A stretch of 11,744 nt of DNA from Spirochaetota bacterium (lineage in GTDB: Bacteria > Spirochaetota > Spirochaetia > DSM-27196 > PWMO01), in contig JAAAOR010000050.1 of NCBI GenBank assembly GCA_009908735.1, positions 1-11,744 on the forward strand, given 5' to 3'. The notes beneath the pieces are model-generated. The model had not been told where the DNA came from. It ran no database searches and saw only the letters and a program-made list of their open reading frames with translations. This document shows positions 1 to 8,932 of this stretch, piece after piece. The first letter of the stretch is position 1; every line of letters starts with the position of its first letter. The translations under genes and the position numbers were made by a program.

Positions 1-8
1 CTCCCTGC

Positions 9-28
9 GTGCAGAAGTGCGTCTGCAC
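9..28. repeat. 7-bp inverted repeat downstream of gltD
   Basis: GTGCAGA (9-15) and TCTGCAC (22-28) form a perfect 7-bp stem with a 6-nt loop. No T-run follows on either strand within the window, so it is not a standard intrinsic terminator. It lies 75 bp past the gltD stop and could be a processing or Rho-linked structure, or part of the next gene. Confidence 0.4.
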
Positions 29-102
29 CCGAGAGCCGCTCACATCTCCTTACGCCTTATTTTGTTCTGCTGATTGTACCCACACGCTGCTATATACCCG
101 AT

Positions 103-1575
103 CTAGCTGAGTACGGTGCTTCCCATGAGATACCGGTCAATCTCCCGCGCAGCCACACGCCCCTCCTTGATGGCCCACACGACGAGGGACTGCCCGCGTC
201 GGGCATCACCCGCGGCGAAGACTCCCTCGCGGGTGGTTCGATGATCCTCGAAAGCCGCGGCGATGTTCGACCGAGGGTCGGTGTCGAGGCCCATCGTTTC
301 CACAACATTCTGCTCGGGCCCGAGGAACCCCATGGACAGGAGCACGAGGTCTGCCGGCCACTCTTTCTCCGTTCCGGGGACCTCAACCGGTTTTGGTCGT
401 TCACCTGGACTCTTCTCCCATCTCACGTTAACCGTGCGGACGCCTTCGAGGGTACCGTTTCCGAGAAACTCCTTGGTCATGATGCTGTAGACGCGAGGGT
501 CATCTCCCTGCTTCGCGGCGGTTTCCGCGTGGGAGTAGTCCAACTTGTAGATCCGTGCGTACGTCGGCCACGGCATGCTTTCGTTGCGCTCGGCGGGCGG
601 TTTCGGCATGAGCTCGAAGTTCGTGATGCTCTTCGCACCGTGACGAATTGCCGTGCCGATACAGTCGGCCCCGGTGTCACCGCCTCCTATTACGATAACA
701 TCTTTTCCCGCAGCGTCGATGAAATCGTGCTGAGCTCCGTTGCCGCCACTCGAGGAGTGATCAAGTAGATGCTTCGTATTTGCCTTGAGGAACTCCATGG
801 CGAAGTGCACACCCGCCTTCTCTCGTCCCGGGGCCGGCAGATCGCGGGGCAAGGTAGCGCCGCAGGCCAGCAGCACCGCATCGTAGGTCTTCGCAAGCTC
901 CTCCGGATCGACGTCCGTGCCGACCTCGACACCCGGACGAAACTCCACACCTTCTGCCGCCATCAGACCGTTGCGGCGCTCCACGAGCTCCTTCGAAAGC
1001 TTCATGTTGGGTATGCCGTACATCAGCAGTCCCCCGATGCGGTCGTCGCGCTCGAACACGGTAACGTTGTGACCCGTCTTATTTAGTTGGTCGGCGGCGG
1101 AGAGTCCCGCTGGGCCACTCCCGACGATGGCGATTCGTTTGCCGGTGCGCACCGACGGCGGCTGCGGCGTCATGAGGCCCGAATCGTAGGCCCGGTCGAT
1201 TATGTGGGCCTCGTTGTCCTTAATGGTGACTGCCGGCTCGTTGATGCCGAGCACGCAGGCGTGCTCGCAGGGAGCCGGGCACACACGGCCGGTGTACTCG
1301 GGGAAGTTATTGGTTTTCATCAGGCGCCGGAAAGCTTCTTCCCACTTGCCGCGATAGACGAGCTCATTCCACTCTGGAATCAGGTTGTCTACGGGGCACC
1401 CGTAGTCGGACTGACAAAACGGCACACCACAATCCATGCAGCGGCCCCCCTGCTCCTGCCGCTCTTTCTCGTGCAGATGCCCATGAAACTCCCCGTAATC
1501 CCGTATGCGCTCGCGTTCGTCCCGTTCGGGACTGCCGACACGTCCGTATTCAATAAATCCGGTCGGTTTACCCAT
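103..1575 (-). CDS. gltD: Glutamate synthase (NADPH) small subunit
   Basis: This 490-residue protein is the electron-input subunit of cytosolic GOGAT: it oxidises NADPH through FAD and passes electrons via iron-sulfur clusters to the FMN of GltB. The N-terminal cluster domain shows C46, C49, C54 and C60 (CMDCGVPFC followed by YGCPV), with a second set at C99, C103 and C107 (CPAPCEHAC). The FAD dinucleotide fold has GSGPAG at 152-157 and GGLLMYGIP at 181-189; the NADPH site has GGGDTG at 297-302; the C-terminal FAD motif [16 protein letters not shown] begins near 453. Length matches the family. The ATG is supported by GGAGG at 1582-1586, and the gene overlaps the end of gltB by 8 bp (shared ATGGGTAA), implying translational coupling. 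Other GltD-like oxidoreductases (for example PreT/NfnL types) share this fold, but adjacency to gltB settles the assignment. The stop is TAG. Confidence 0.97.
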   Translation of the reverse strand: MGKPTGFIEYGRVGSPERDERERIRDYGEFHGHLHEKERQEQGGRCMDCGVPFCQSDYGCPVDNLIPEWNELVYRGKWEEAFRRLMKTNNFPEYTGRVCPAPCEHACVLGINEPAVTIKDNEAHIIDRAYDSGLMTPQPPSVRTGKRIAIVGSGPAGLSAADQLNKTGHNVTVFERDDRIGGLLMYGIPNMKLSKELVERRNGLMAAEGVEFRPGVEVGTDVDPEELAKTYDAVLLACGATLPRDLPAPGREKAGVHFAMEFLKANTKHLLDHSSSGGNGAQHDFIDAAGKDVIVIGGGDTGADCIGTAIRHGAKSITNFELMPKPPAERNESMPWPTYARIYKLDYSHAETAAKQGDDPRVYSIMTKEFLGNGTLEGVRTVNVRWEKSPGERPKPVEVPGTEKEWPADLVLLSMGFLGPEQNVVETMGLDTDPRSNIAAAFEDHRTTREGVFAAGDARRGQSLVVWAIKEGRVAAREIDRYLMGSTVLS

Positions 1576-4500
1576 GAACTACCTCCGGTGTTCGGCTCTG
1601 TTGTTGTTTCATCACGTCACGGAACTTCGGCGAGATGATTCGCACGAACTCCCCGCGACGCTCTTGCCAGGTAGCGAGCACATGCGCTCCGACGGTCGAT
1701 CCGGTGCGCTCAGTGTGTTCGCCCACCAGGTCACGGATGGTCGCCTCATCCTCCTGGTCGAGTTGCTCGAGCTCCACGAGCTCGGGGTTGTACAGGGATT
1801 CGAGTCGCTGATCGGGATCCCACACATAGCCGATGCCGCCGCTCATCCCGGCGGCAAAGTTTTTGCCGACGGGACCGAGTATGACCGCACGGCCGCCCGT
1901 CATGTACTCGAGCCCGTGATCACCTACCCCTTCGACGACGACATGTGCGCCGGAGTTGCGAACGCAAAACCGCTCGGCGGCCTGTCCGCGGAAAAAAGCC
2001 TTGCCGCCGATCGCGCCGTAGAGGGCGACGTTGCCGATTATGATATTCTCCTCCGGCGCGAACCCCGCGTCTTGTGGCGGATACACCGTGAGCGTGCCTC
2101 CCGACAGGCCCTTTCCGACGTAGTCGTTCGCATCGCCCTCAAGCTCCAGAGTTACACCCTTCGCCAGCCATGCGCCGAAACTCTGCCCGGCGGAACCGGT
2201 GAGCTTGAAGCGAATGAGATCATCGGGCAGCGTGGCAAACCCGCGACGCTTCGTAATCTCGTGGCTGAGCATGGTGCCGGTGGTGCGGTCGGTATTGCGG
2301 ATAGGGAGCTCTGCCGCTACCGGCCTGTCGTCCGTAACGGCCGGCTCGGCCAGCTCGATGAGCTTACGGTCGAGCACAGTATCGATGTCGTGCTCCTGAG
2401 GAATGCAGCAAATGATACCGGTATTGCCCTTTCCGCGGACCGCGGGGGCAAGCACACGGCTGAGGTCAACCGACTTCGATTTCCAATGCAGCACCGACTC
2501 GTCGGTCTCGAGCATGTCGACCCGACCGACCATCTCGGACCAGCTGCGGAATCCGAGCTCTGCCATGATCTCTCGTAGCTCCTCAGCCACGAAGCGTAGG
2601 TAGTTTATGACATGCTCGGGCGTGCCGGTAAACTTGCCCCTGAGATTACCATCCTGCGTCGCAATGCCGACGGGGCAGGTATTTTTGTGACAGACCCGCA
2701 TCATGATGCAGCCCATGCTGATAAGCGGTCCGGTCGCCAGGCCGGTCTCCTCGGCCCCGAGCAGCGCCGCGATGGCAACGTCGCGGCCCGTCTTTATCTG
2801 GCCGTCTGTCTGCACCACTACCCGGCTCCTGAGATTGTTCATAACGAGGGTCTGATGGGTTTCGGACAGCCCAATCTCCCAGGGAACTCCCGCGTACTTG
2901 ATGCCGGTCAGCGGTGATGCGCCGGTGCCGCCGTCCTGTCCCGAGATGAGAATGTGGTCGGCATGGCCCTTGGCGACGCCGGCTGCAATCGTTCCGACCC
3001 CGACTTCGGAGACGAGCTTGACGCTGACCCGGGCGCCGGGATTCGCATTCTTCAAGTCGAAGATCAGCTGTGCGAGGTCCTCGATGGAATAAATGTCATG
3101 ATGGGGTGGCGGGCTGATCAGTCCGACACCGGGGGTCGAGTAACGGGTATCCGCGATGACGTCAAAGACCTTGTGCCCTGGAAGCTCACCGCCTTCACCC
3201 GGTTTCGCTCCCTGTGCCATCTTGATCTGAAGCTCGTTCGACTCTGCGAGATACTCGATTGTCACGCCAAAGCGACCGGAAGCAACCTGCTTGATAGAGG
3301 AGCGCTTCGAGTCGCCGTTTGCGAGGGGCTTATAGCGCTCGCGCCGCTCTCCTCCCTCACCGGTGTTTGACTTTCCACCCACGCGGTTCATGGCAATCGC
3401 CAGGGTTTCGTGGGCCTCCTGGGAAATCGAGCCGAAGCTCATCGCGCCGGTGGCGAAGCGCTTCATGATATCCTCAGCCGGCTCGACTTCCTCGATGGGG
3501 ATCGATCTCCCCTCCCGGAACTTCAAGAGCCCGCGGATCGTAGCCTGATTCGAGTCCCGGCGGTTCTCGTGCTCGGCAAACTTACGGTACATCGCTTTGT
3601 CGTTCTGGCGGACCGCGCGCTGGAGAGTCGCGATAGCCTCTGGGTCCCACATGTGGCGCTCACCACCGGTGCGCCACTGATAATCACCGGGGTTATACGA
3701 CTCGTAGCCGATGGGAATGCTGCGGCCGGGGTAAGCCATCCGGTGGCGACGCAGCGCCTCTTCTCCAAGTACGTCGAAGCCGGCACCCTCGATTCGGGAA
3801 GCCGTACCGGCAAAACAGCGCTCCACCACGTCCCAGGCCAGGCCTACGATCTCGAATATCTGTGCCCCCTTGTAACTGTCGAGGGTGGAGATGCCCATTT
3901 TTCCGAACACCTTTCGCATGCCCTTGGCGAGGGCTGTTCGGTAGTTTTCGACGATATGCTCGTCGTCGAGCTCGGGCGAGATCGTGCCGTCGTCGCGCAG
4001 ATGCCACATCGCCTCGAAAGCGAGATACGGGTTGATCCCGTCGGCACCATATCCTACGAGCGTGCAGAAGTGGTGCACTTCCCGTGGCTCCGCTGTTTCG
4101 AGGATGATGCCGACCTGCGTCCGCTTCGCACGCTGCACGAGATAGTGATGCACAGCCCCTACCGCGAGTAAGGCGCTGATGGGAACCCGGTCAGGCCCCG
4201 CATTGCGGTCTGAGAGGATAACGAGGGAGTAGCCATCGGAGATCGCCTTTTCGGTTTCCCTGCTGATGCGTATGAGCGCAGAGCGCAGGTCCTCGGACTC
4301 TACCCCGGCCCCGTTACCGGAGGCCGCCCCGTTACCGGAGGCCGCCCCGTTACCGGAGGCCGCCCCGTTACCGGAGGCCGCCCCGTTACCGGAGACCGCG
4401 CCGTTACCGGAGACCGCGCCCGTCGGCGGCGACGGGGGATTGACCGGGTAGGTGGCATCTATGACCGCCGTTTTCCATCCGCGATAGTCGAGCTCTCTCG

Positions 4501-6235
4501 TGCGCGCGAGCTCCTCGTTCGTGAGGATGGGATGTTCGAGCTTGAGGCGTCGACAATGTTCGGGCGTGGTCTCGAGAAGGTTCTTCTCCGGGCCGACATA
4601 GGCGGAGAGGCTCATGATGATCTCTTCGCGTATGGAGTCGATCGGCGGGTTTGTCACCTGTGCAAAGAGCTGCTTGAAGTACTCGTACGTTAGCCGCGGG
4701 CGCTGGGAGAGCACCGCAAGCGGCGCGTCGTTGCCCATCGAGCCGAGCGGCTCCTTGGCGTTTTCTGCCATGGGTTTGAGCAGAAGGTTCAGATGCTCTT
4801 CGGTATAACCGAACATGCGCAGCCGCTCTTGAAGGGTTTCCTCATCGCGTCCGCCGACACTGCCGGCGGCAGGAAGCTCGTCGAGGAGGATCCTCTCACG
4901 CTCGAGCCACTCGCCATAGGAATGCTTGCGCGCAATGGAGTCTTTCAACTCGTCGTCGTCGACGATACGCCCCTGCTCAAAATCGACGAGAAACATGCGC
5001 CCGGGCTGAAGACGGCCCTTCATTTTCACTTTTTCGGGCGGGATGTCGAGAACCCCGACCTCACTGGCCATGATCACCATGTCGTCGTCGGTGACGTAGT
5101 AGCGGCTCGGACGCAGGCCATTGCGGTCGAGAAGTGCGCCCATAACCGTGCCGTCTGTAAAGGAGATCGATGCCGGCCCATCCCAAGGCTCCATCGAGCA
5201 GCTCATATACTCATAGACGTCCCGTCGGGCGCTCGTCATCTGACGGTCATTCTGCCACGCCTCAGGCACCATCATCATGACTGCCTCGGGGAGCTCTCGA
5301 CCGGAGAGCAGCAGCAACTCGAGCGCATTGTCGAAGTTTCCGCTGTCGGAGCTGTCGGGCTCCATGATGGGGAACGCGCGCCGCAGATCATCGCCGAAGA
5401 GCTCGCTCTCGAGTGTGCCTTCGCGAGCATACATTTTGTTCATATTGCCGCGCAGGGTATTGATCTCGCCGTTGTGACTCATGAAGCGAAGCGGTTGTGC
5501 GCGGTCCCAACTCGGGAATGTATTGGTGGAGAAGCGCGAGTGCACCATCGCGACGTGGGTTTCGTAGTCAGGATCGCTAAGGTCGGGGTAAAACGCAAAG
5601 AGCTGCTCTGGGGTCAGCATCCCCTTGTATACGAGTACACGCGTAGAGAGGCTGCAGACGTAAAACATGCCTTTGGAGTCATGGGCTTCGCCGCGCAGCC
5701 GTTTCGACGCCTGTTTTCGGATGACAAACAGCTTACGATCAAAGTCGGCGGGATCATCGACGGTCGCGGCGATAAAGGCCTGCTCCATTGCAGGCTGCGC
5801 GGCCTTTGCCGTGGGCCCGATCATGCTATCGTCACGGGGCACCGAGCGCCATCCGAGAAACGTTTGCCCTTCCTCGGCAACCACCTGCTCGAATGCCCGC
5901 TTACATGCCGCCCGCTCTCGAAAGTCACGGGGCAGGAATACCATGCCGGCGGCGTAACTTCCCCGAGGGGGCAAATCTATTGCGAGGTCCCGTTTCAAGA
6001 TTTTTTCGAGGAATCGGTACGGGAGGGCCGTAAGAATGCCGGCGCCGTCGCCGGTATTCTTCTCACTACCGACGGCGCCGCGATGGGTCATGTTAATGAG
6101 GACCGTTTTCGCCTGATCGACGATCTCGTGTCCGGCCCTACCCTTTATATGTCCGACAAAGCCGACACCGCATGAGTCGTGTTCAAAAGCGGGGTCGTAG
6201 AGTCCCTGTCTGCCCGGACGCTGCTGCATATTCAT
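1568..6235 (-). CDS. gltB: Glutamate synthase (NADPH) large subunit
   Basis: This 1555-residue protein is the catalytic subunit of GOGAT: it hydrolyses glutamine, channels ammonia to 2-oxoglutarate and reduces the product to a second glutamate. The N-terminal class II amidotransferase domain (about 22-430) begins at C22 in EHDSCGVGF; the preceding 21 residues look like the usual propeptide removed by self-processing. The oxyanion Asn-Gly lies at 255-256 in [11 protein letters not shown]. The central domain follows (about 470-790), then the FMN/2-oxoglutarate domain with [11 protein letters not shown] from 932 and the 3Fe-4S cysteines C1176, C1182 and C1187 ([12 protein letters not shown]). 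The GXGXG helix domain spans roughly 1345-1510. The ATG has an excellent Shine-Dalgarno AAGGAG 7 nt upstream. Oddity: six Gly-Ala-(Ala/Val)-Ser-Gly-Asn repeats, residues about 607-642, sit inside the central domain. Apart from that insert, no frameshift or missing catalytic residue is apparent. Confidence 0.98.
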   Translation of the reverse strand: MNMQQRPGRQGLYDPAFEHDSCGVGFVGHIKGRAGHEIVDQAKTVLINMTHRGAVGSEKNTGDGAGILTALPYRFLEKILKRDLAIDLPPRGSYAAGMVFLPRDFRERAACKRAFEQVVAEEGQTFLGWRSVPRDDSMIGPTAKAAQPAMEQAFIAATVDDPADFDRKLFVIRKQASKRLRGEAHDSKGMFYVCSLSTRVLVYKGMLTPEQLFAFYPDLSDPDYETHVAMVHSRFSTNTFPSWDRAQPLRFMSHNGEINTLRGNMNKMYAREGTLESELFGDDLRRAFPIMEPDSSDSGNFDNALELLLLSGRELPEAVMMMVPEAWQNDRQMTSARRDVYEYMSCSMEPWDGPASISFTDGTVMGALLDRNGLRPSRYYVTDDDMVIMASEVGVLDIPPEKVKMKGRLQPGRMFLVDFEQGRIVDDDELKDSIARKHSYGEWLERERILLDELPAAGSVGGRDEETLQERLRMFGYTEEHLNLLLKPMAENAKEPLGSMGNDAPLAVLSQRPRLTYEYFKQLFAQVTNPPIDSIREEIIMSLSAYVGPEKNLLETTPEHCRRLKLEHPILTNEELARTRELDYRGWKTAVIDATYPVNPPSPPTGAVSGNGAVSGNGAASGNGAASGNGAASGNGAASGNGAGVESEDLRSALIRISRETEKAISDGYSLVILSDRNAGPDRVPISALLAVGAVHHYLVQRAKRTQVGIILETAEPREVHHFCTLVGYGADGINPYLAFEAMWHLRDDGTISPELDDEHIVENYRTALAKGMRKVFGKMGISTLDSYKGAQIFEIVGLAWDVVERCFAGTASRIEGAGFDVLGEEALRRHRMAYPGRSIPIGYESYNPGDYQWRTGGERHMWDPEAIATLQRAVRQNDKAMYRKFAEHENRRDSNQATIRGLLKFREGRSIPIEEVEPAEDIMKRFATGAMSFGSISQEAHETLAIAMNRVGGKSNTGEGGERRERYKPLANGDSKRSSIKQVASGRFGVTIEYLAESNELQIKMAQGAKPGEGGELPGHKVFDVIADTRYSTPGVGLISPPPHHDIYSIEDLAQLIFDLKNANPGARVSVKLVSEVGVGTIAAGVAKGHADHILISGQDGGTGASPLTGIKYAGVPWEIGLSETHQTLVMNNLRSRVVVQTDGQIKTGRDVAIAALLGAEETGLATGPLISMGCIMMRVCHKNTCPVGIATQDGNLRGKFTGTPEHVINYLRFVAEELREIMAELGFRSWSEMVGRVDMLETDESVLHWKSKSVDLSRVLAPAVRGKGNTGIICCIPQEHDIDTVLDRKLIELAEPAVTDDRPVAAELPIRNTDRTTGTMLSHEITKRRGFATLPDDLIRFKLTGSAGQSFGAWLAKGVTLELEGDANDYVGKGLSGGTLTVYPPQDAGFAPEENIIIGNVALYGAIGGKAFFRGQAAERFCVRNSGAHVVVEGVGDHGLEYMTGGRAVILGPVGKNFAAGMSGGIGYVWDPDQRLESLYNPELVELEQLDQEDEATIRDLVGEHTERTGSTVGAHVLATWQERRGEFVRIISPKFRDVMKQQQSRTPEVVHG
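1582..1586 (-). promoter_or_regulatory. gltD Shine-Dalgarno inside gltB
   Basis: GGAGG on the minus strand lies 6 nt before the gltD ATG and within the final codons of gltB. It fixes the gltD start and, with the 8-bp overlap, indicates coupled translation giving balanced subunit output. Confidence 0.8.
4311..4418 (-). repeat. 18-bp x 6 tandem repeat within gltB
   Basis: Six head-to-tail copies of an 18-bp unit (plus-strand ccgttaccggaggccgcc) run without a gap. The four copies at 4311-4382 are identical; the two at 4383-4418 share the same two changes (gaccgcg instead of ggccgcc). Because 18 is a multiple of three, the array stays in frame and encodes GAVSGN twice, then GAASGN four times. 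It sits in the GltB central domain between [10 protein letters not shown] and the helix leading to LVILSDR, where relatives normally have a short loop. The identity of the copies suggests recent slippage or unequal exchange, so copy number may vary between strains. Confidence 0.97.
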
Positions 6236-6242
6236 GCGACCT

Positions 6243-6256
6243 CTCCTTCAAAGGAG
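6243..6256 (-). promoter_or_regulatory. gltB ribosome-binding site inside a 14-bp dyad
   Basis: On the minus strand CTCCTT-TG-AAGGAG is a perfect 6-bp dyad with a 2-nt centre; in RNA a 5-bp stem with a UUGA loop is realistic. Its right arm (6243-6248) is the gltB Shine-Dalgarno, 7 nt from the ATG, so the hairpin would hide the ribosome-binding site. The dyad itself is read directly; a regulatory role is inference. Confidence 0.6.
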
Positions 6257-6293
6257 CCGTTTCATCCCCGCGAAGCAACAATCTGCTCCGGAA

Positions 6294-6321
6294 AAGATGG
6301 ACTACCTGATAAGATTGTCAA
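6294..6321 (-). promoter_or_regulatory. Putative sigma-70 promoter for gltBD
   Basis: On the minus strand a perfect -35 hexamer TTGACA (6316-6321) is followed after 16 nt by CATCTT (6294-6299), a weak -10 matching TATAAT at three of six positions. This predicts a start near 6287 and a leader of about 50 nt before gltB. It is the best promoter match in the argS-gltB gap and would give gltBD expression separate from the upstream genes. Spacing and the perfect -35 support it; the poor -10 may mean activator dependence or a different exact start. Confidence 0.5.
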
Positions 6322-6373
6322 CTGGAGGCATCGGCCGTGATCCGGTGCGCTGCAAAGGTGGTATATATGTCTT

Positions 6374-6395
6374 ACGACTGCTGCCGTACGGTCGT
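6374..6395 (-). other. Weak inverted repeat after argS
   Basis: Downstream of the argS stop the arms ACGAC (6391-6395 on the minus strand) and GTCGT (6374-6378) flank a 12-nt loop that contains the palindrome CCGTACGG (6384-6391). No U-run follows, so this is not a convincing intrinsic terminator; read-through from argS into gltB, or Rho-dependent ending, remains possible. The rest of the 177-bp gap (6236-6412) holds only the promoter and leader elements listed separately. Confidence 0.25.
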
Positions 6396-6412
6396 CTCAT
6401 CGTGCCGATTCC

Positions 6413-8173
6413 CTACATAGACTCCAGGAAAGGAATGTTAATAAGACGAAACCCATTTTTCAATACCTGTGCAGTCGAAATTGCAAGTAGAAGTCTCGCA
6501 TCGCGCGCCGCCGGTGTCGCGGCGCCCAAGACGGGGTACTCGTGATAGTATCTTGAAAAGGTTTTCGCAAGCTCGAATAAATATGCGGTGACGTGGGACG
6601 GATTGTACTCCCTCGAAGCATCTTCCACGCGCGAGGGGAAGTCCCCGAGGAGTTTGACAAGCTCCCACTCATCCTGTGAGCTAAGCGCCGATGCGTCCAC
6701 GTCTGCCGCGCCCGGAACCGCCGTCTCCGCCTTGCGCGCGATGCTGCGAATCCGCGCGCCGGTGTACTGAAGGTAGGGACCGGTGTTGCCGTTAAAGGAG
6801 AGGGACTTCGCCGGATCGAACACGATGTCCTTCATCGGATTTACCGCGAGCAGGTAATAGTGAAGCGCTCCGAGTGCGATTGCCTCCGCCGTCTGGTCGA
6901 TATCATCTAACTGGCTCTCGCGCTCCTTCTCACGGATTTCTACCGCGGCGAGCTCGGCGAGCTGATCGATGAGGTCGTCTGCATCCACTACGGTTCCCTC
7001 TCGTGACTTCATCTTACCCTCGGGAAGGTTCACCATACCGTATGCAAGGTGAAAGAGACTCCCGGCCCAATCGAAACCGAGCCGCTCGAGGACGTGGAAA
7101 AGCACGGTGAAGTGATAGCGCTGCTCCGAGGCCACCACGTACACCAGCCGATCAAATGGCCAGTCCGCGTGACGTCGAATCGCCGTGCCGATGTCCTGCG
7201 TAAGGTAGAGGCTCGTTCCGTCTCCGCGCAGGAGAACCTTCTTGTCGAGGTCGATGTCCTCGAGGTCGACCCAGACGGTCCCCTCCTCATCGGTGTAGAA
7301 CACGCCCCGCTCGAGCCCCTTGAGAACCTCCTCGCGGCCGGCACCGTACGTCTGACTCTCGTAATAGATCTCGTCGAATGATATGCCGGTGCGACGATAT
7401 GTCTGCTGTATGCCCTGCACCGCCCAGTCGTTCATCGTTTTCCACAACTCGAGGGTATCGGGCTCACTACTCTCCCACTGCTGTAGCATTTCCCGGGCCC
7501 TCGCCTCCGCGGCAGGCTCGGTCTGCGCCCAATCGGCAAACTTGACGTAGAAGTCGCCGACGAACTTGTCCGGCTTTTCACCCGCAGACTCAGGCGTTTC
7601 CCCCTGTCCGAACTCACGGTACGCGAGCATGGACTTACAGATGTGAATCCCGCGATCGTTTACCAGATTGACCTTGCGCACCTCCGCTCCGGAGGCCTCG
7701 ACGATGCGGGCGACGCTCTCTCCAATGGCATCGTTTCGTAGATGCCCGAGGTGCAGCGGCTTGTTGGTGTTGGGAGCGGAGAACTCGACCATCACCCGCT
7801 GTCCGGCCCGTGAGTCGCCGCGGCCGTAGTCATCGCCCTCGCCCTCGATCGCCTCGAACACGCCGCGCGCATAGGAGACACGATCGATGGAGACGTTGAC
7901 GTAGGGTCCGGCGGTCTCAATCCGATCCCCGCCCGTCACGCCGGATTCCTGCAACCTCGCGGCCGTTGCCTCGGCAATTAGCTTGGGCGCCATGCGGAAA
8001 AGCCGCGCGAAAGGAAACAGGGGAAACCCGAGGTCCCCGAGCTCCGGCTTCGGCGGACGCTCGACGATCACCTCCGCCTCGTCGATCTCGGACGCTTCGA
8101 TCTCCCTCTCGCGGGCAAGCTCTCTGAGGGTATCGGCTATGCGTCGTTTCCACGTCTCCCTGTGTGCCTGCAT
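6413..8173 (-). CDS. argS: Arginine--tRNA ligase
   Basis: This 586-residue cytosolic class I synthetase charges tRNA-Arg with arginine using ATP. The N-terminal additional domain covers about residues 1-105 (with LGDLGFPLF near 45-53). The Rossmann catalytic core carries the HIGH signature as HLGH at 141-144 within APNTNKPLHLGHLRN, and the KMSKS loop as KMKSREG at 387-393, a variant seen in a subset of bacterial ArgS. The DALR-type helical anticodon-binding domain occupies about 460-586 (NTGPYLQYTGARIRSIARKA onward, ending FLESM). Length is normal. AAGGAG at 8184-8189, inside the last codons of pgeF, supports the ATG with 10-nt spacing; the pgeF stop is only 5 nt upstream, so the two are probably co-translated. 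A 177-bp gap separates it from gltB. Confidence 0.98.
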   Translation of the reverse strand: MQAHRETWKRRIADTLRELAREREIEASEIDEAEVIVERPPKPELGDLGFPLFPFARLFRMAPKLIAEATAARLQESGVTGGDRIETAGPYVNVSIDRVSYARGVFEAIEGEGDDYGRGDSRAGQRVMVEFSAPNTNKPLHLGHLRNDAIGESVARIVEASGAEVRKVNLVNDRGIHICKSMLAYREFGQGETPESAGEKPDKFVGDFYVKFADWAQTEPAAEARAREMLQQWESSEPDTLELWKTMNDWAVQGIQQTYRRTGISFDEIYYESQTYGAGREEVLKGLERGVFYTDEEGTVWVDLEDIDLDKKVLLRGDGTSLYLTQDIGTAIRRHADWPFDRLVYVVASEQRYHFTVLFHVLERLGFDWAGSLFHLAYGMVNLPEGKMKSREGTVVDADDLIDQLAELAAVEIREKERESQLDDIDQTAEAIALGALHYYLLAVNPMKDIVFDPAKSLSFNGNTGPYLQYTGARIRSIARKAETAVPGAADVDASALSSQDEWELVKLLGDFPSRVEDASREYNPSHVTAYLFELAKTFSRYYHEYPVLGAATPAARDARLLLAISTAQVLKNGFRLINIPFLESM

Positions 8174-8178
8174 GCGCT

Positions 8179-8901
8179 CTATTCTCCTTGTATGACCGCC
8201 ATCATTCGTGTGAAATCTGCAGCACCCTCGCGCCTCAAAGAGCCCAGTGAGCCATTACAGGCCGTGCACTCCGCCGCCGCCGATATGCGCTTTACGCCGC
8301 TTGACTCGAGGAGGTCGACATTGGCCTGCAGAAGATCAAGATACGGCCCCCCTTCCCGCCGTATTACCGCGTGCTCGCCCCACAAATCTGCAAAAAGATC
8401 CGCGCGTCCCTCATCGACGCGGTAGCAACAGGACCGGATTGACGGACCCAGCAGGGCTTCGATGTTCTCCGGGGCAGCCGCATAACGTCTGTGCATGAGA
8501 CGCACTGCATCCGAGACAATCCCGGTGCCACGCCACCCCGAGTGCAGCACTGCGAATGCGCCCGTTTCGAAGTCGTGGAGAAAAATCGGCATGCAGTCGG
8601 CCACGGTAACGCCCAGGGCAAGGCGCCGATCGTCGGTCACGATACCGTCGGCCTCAGTCTCCGTGTGCGGCCGCTCGCCGCTGCTCGCCACAGCAACCTC
8701 GCGGGAATGCACCTGCTTGACAGTGACGTACTTGCCGGGATCAACGCCAATGCCGCGGAGCAGCTCGTCGCGATGAGGCTGCGTTTCAACCCCACTCGGT
8801 CCCATATCGCCGGCTTCGCGGAGCGTGAGGTACACGGGCAATGTGAAGGGCATACGGACCACGCTGCCGACGTTGAGATCAAGCTTGAAGGTCCCGACCA
8901 T
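8179..8901 (-). CDS. pgeF: Laccase-domain (YfiH/PgeF) peptidoglycan editing factor
   Basis: A member of the YfiH/LACC1 family of zinc enzymes. Characterised members act on purine nucleosides (phosphorolysis, adenosine deamination), and in E. coli the protein limits misincorporation into peptidoglycan precursors; which role applies here is not visible. Numbered from the chosen ATG (240 residues), the three metal/catalytic residues are H65 in KQVHSREV, C103 in GVTVADCMPIFL and H120 in AVLHSGWRGTG, followed by LGPSIRSCCYRV and a C-terminal SLRRE signature. I chose the ATG at 8901, 31 bp after the upstream stop, because it gives the normal family length. The same frame also opens with GTG at 8973, overlapping the upstream gene by 41 bp (264 residues), and GTG at 8943. 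None of these starts has a strong Shine-Dalgarno. No signal peptide is visible, so a cytosolic protein. Confidence 0.9.
   Translation of the reverse strand: MVGTFKLDLNVGSVVRMPFTLPVYLTLREAGDMGPSGVETQPHRDELLRGIGVDPGKYVTVKQVHSREVAVASSGERPHTETEADGIVTDDRRLALGVTVADCMPIFLHDFETGAFAVLHSGWRGTGIVSDAVRLMHRRYAAAPENIEALLGPSIRSCCYRVDEGRADLFADLWGEHAVIRREGGPYLDLLQANVDLLESSGVKRISAAAECTACNGSLGSLRREGAADFTRMMAVIQGE
8184..8189 (-). promoter_or_regulatory. argS Shine-Dalgarno within pgeF
   Basis: AAGGAG on the minus strand lies 10 nt before the argS ATG and within the last codons of pgeF. This places translation start of argS in the path of ribosomes finishing pgeF and supports coupled translation. Confidence 0.75.
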
Positions 8902-8932
8902 CGAGTGATCATACCGACCCGCATCGGCGGCG

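Noticed and set aside
736..756. Ser/Gly/Asn-rich loop in GltD (SSSGGNG) as a copy of the GltB repeat
   Set aside because: The similarity is limited to a few low-complexity residues and is not tandem; family members have a variable loop here.
1505..2578. 357-codon open frame on the plus strand opposite the gltB 3' end and the gltD start
   Set aside because: It spans two well-supported genes in antisense and its translation shows no domain; it is a shadow of high-GC coding sequence.
4311..4418. Tandem repeat as a CRISPR array or origin iterons
   Set aside because: The units are directly adjacent with no spacers, are 18 bp and coding, and no cas or replication genes are nearby.
4266..4451. Plus-strand frame encoding Pro-Leu-Pro-Glu-Ala repeats
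   Set aside because: It is only the antisense reading of the gltB tandem repeat, with no independent support as a gene.
4793..6175. 460-codon open frame on the plus strand opposite gltB
   Set aside because: It mirrors the third-position GC bias of gltB, has no recognisable domain and no good ribosome-binding site, whereas gltB has full family motifs across the same bases.
6361..6370. AT-rich GTATATATGT as a second -10 element for gltB
   Set aside because: No acceptable -35 hexamer lies 16-18 nt upstream on the minus strand.
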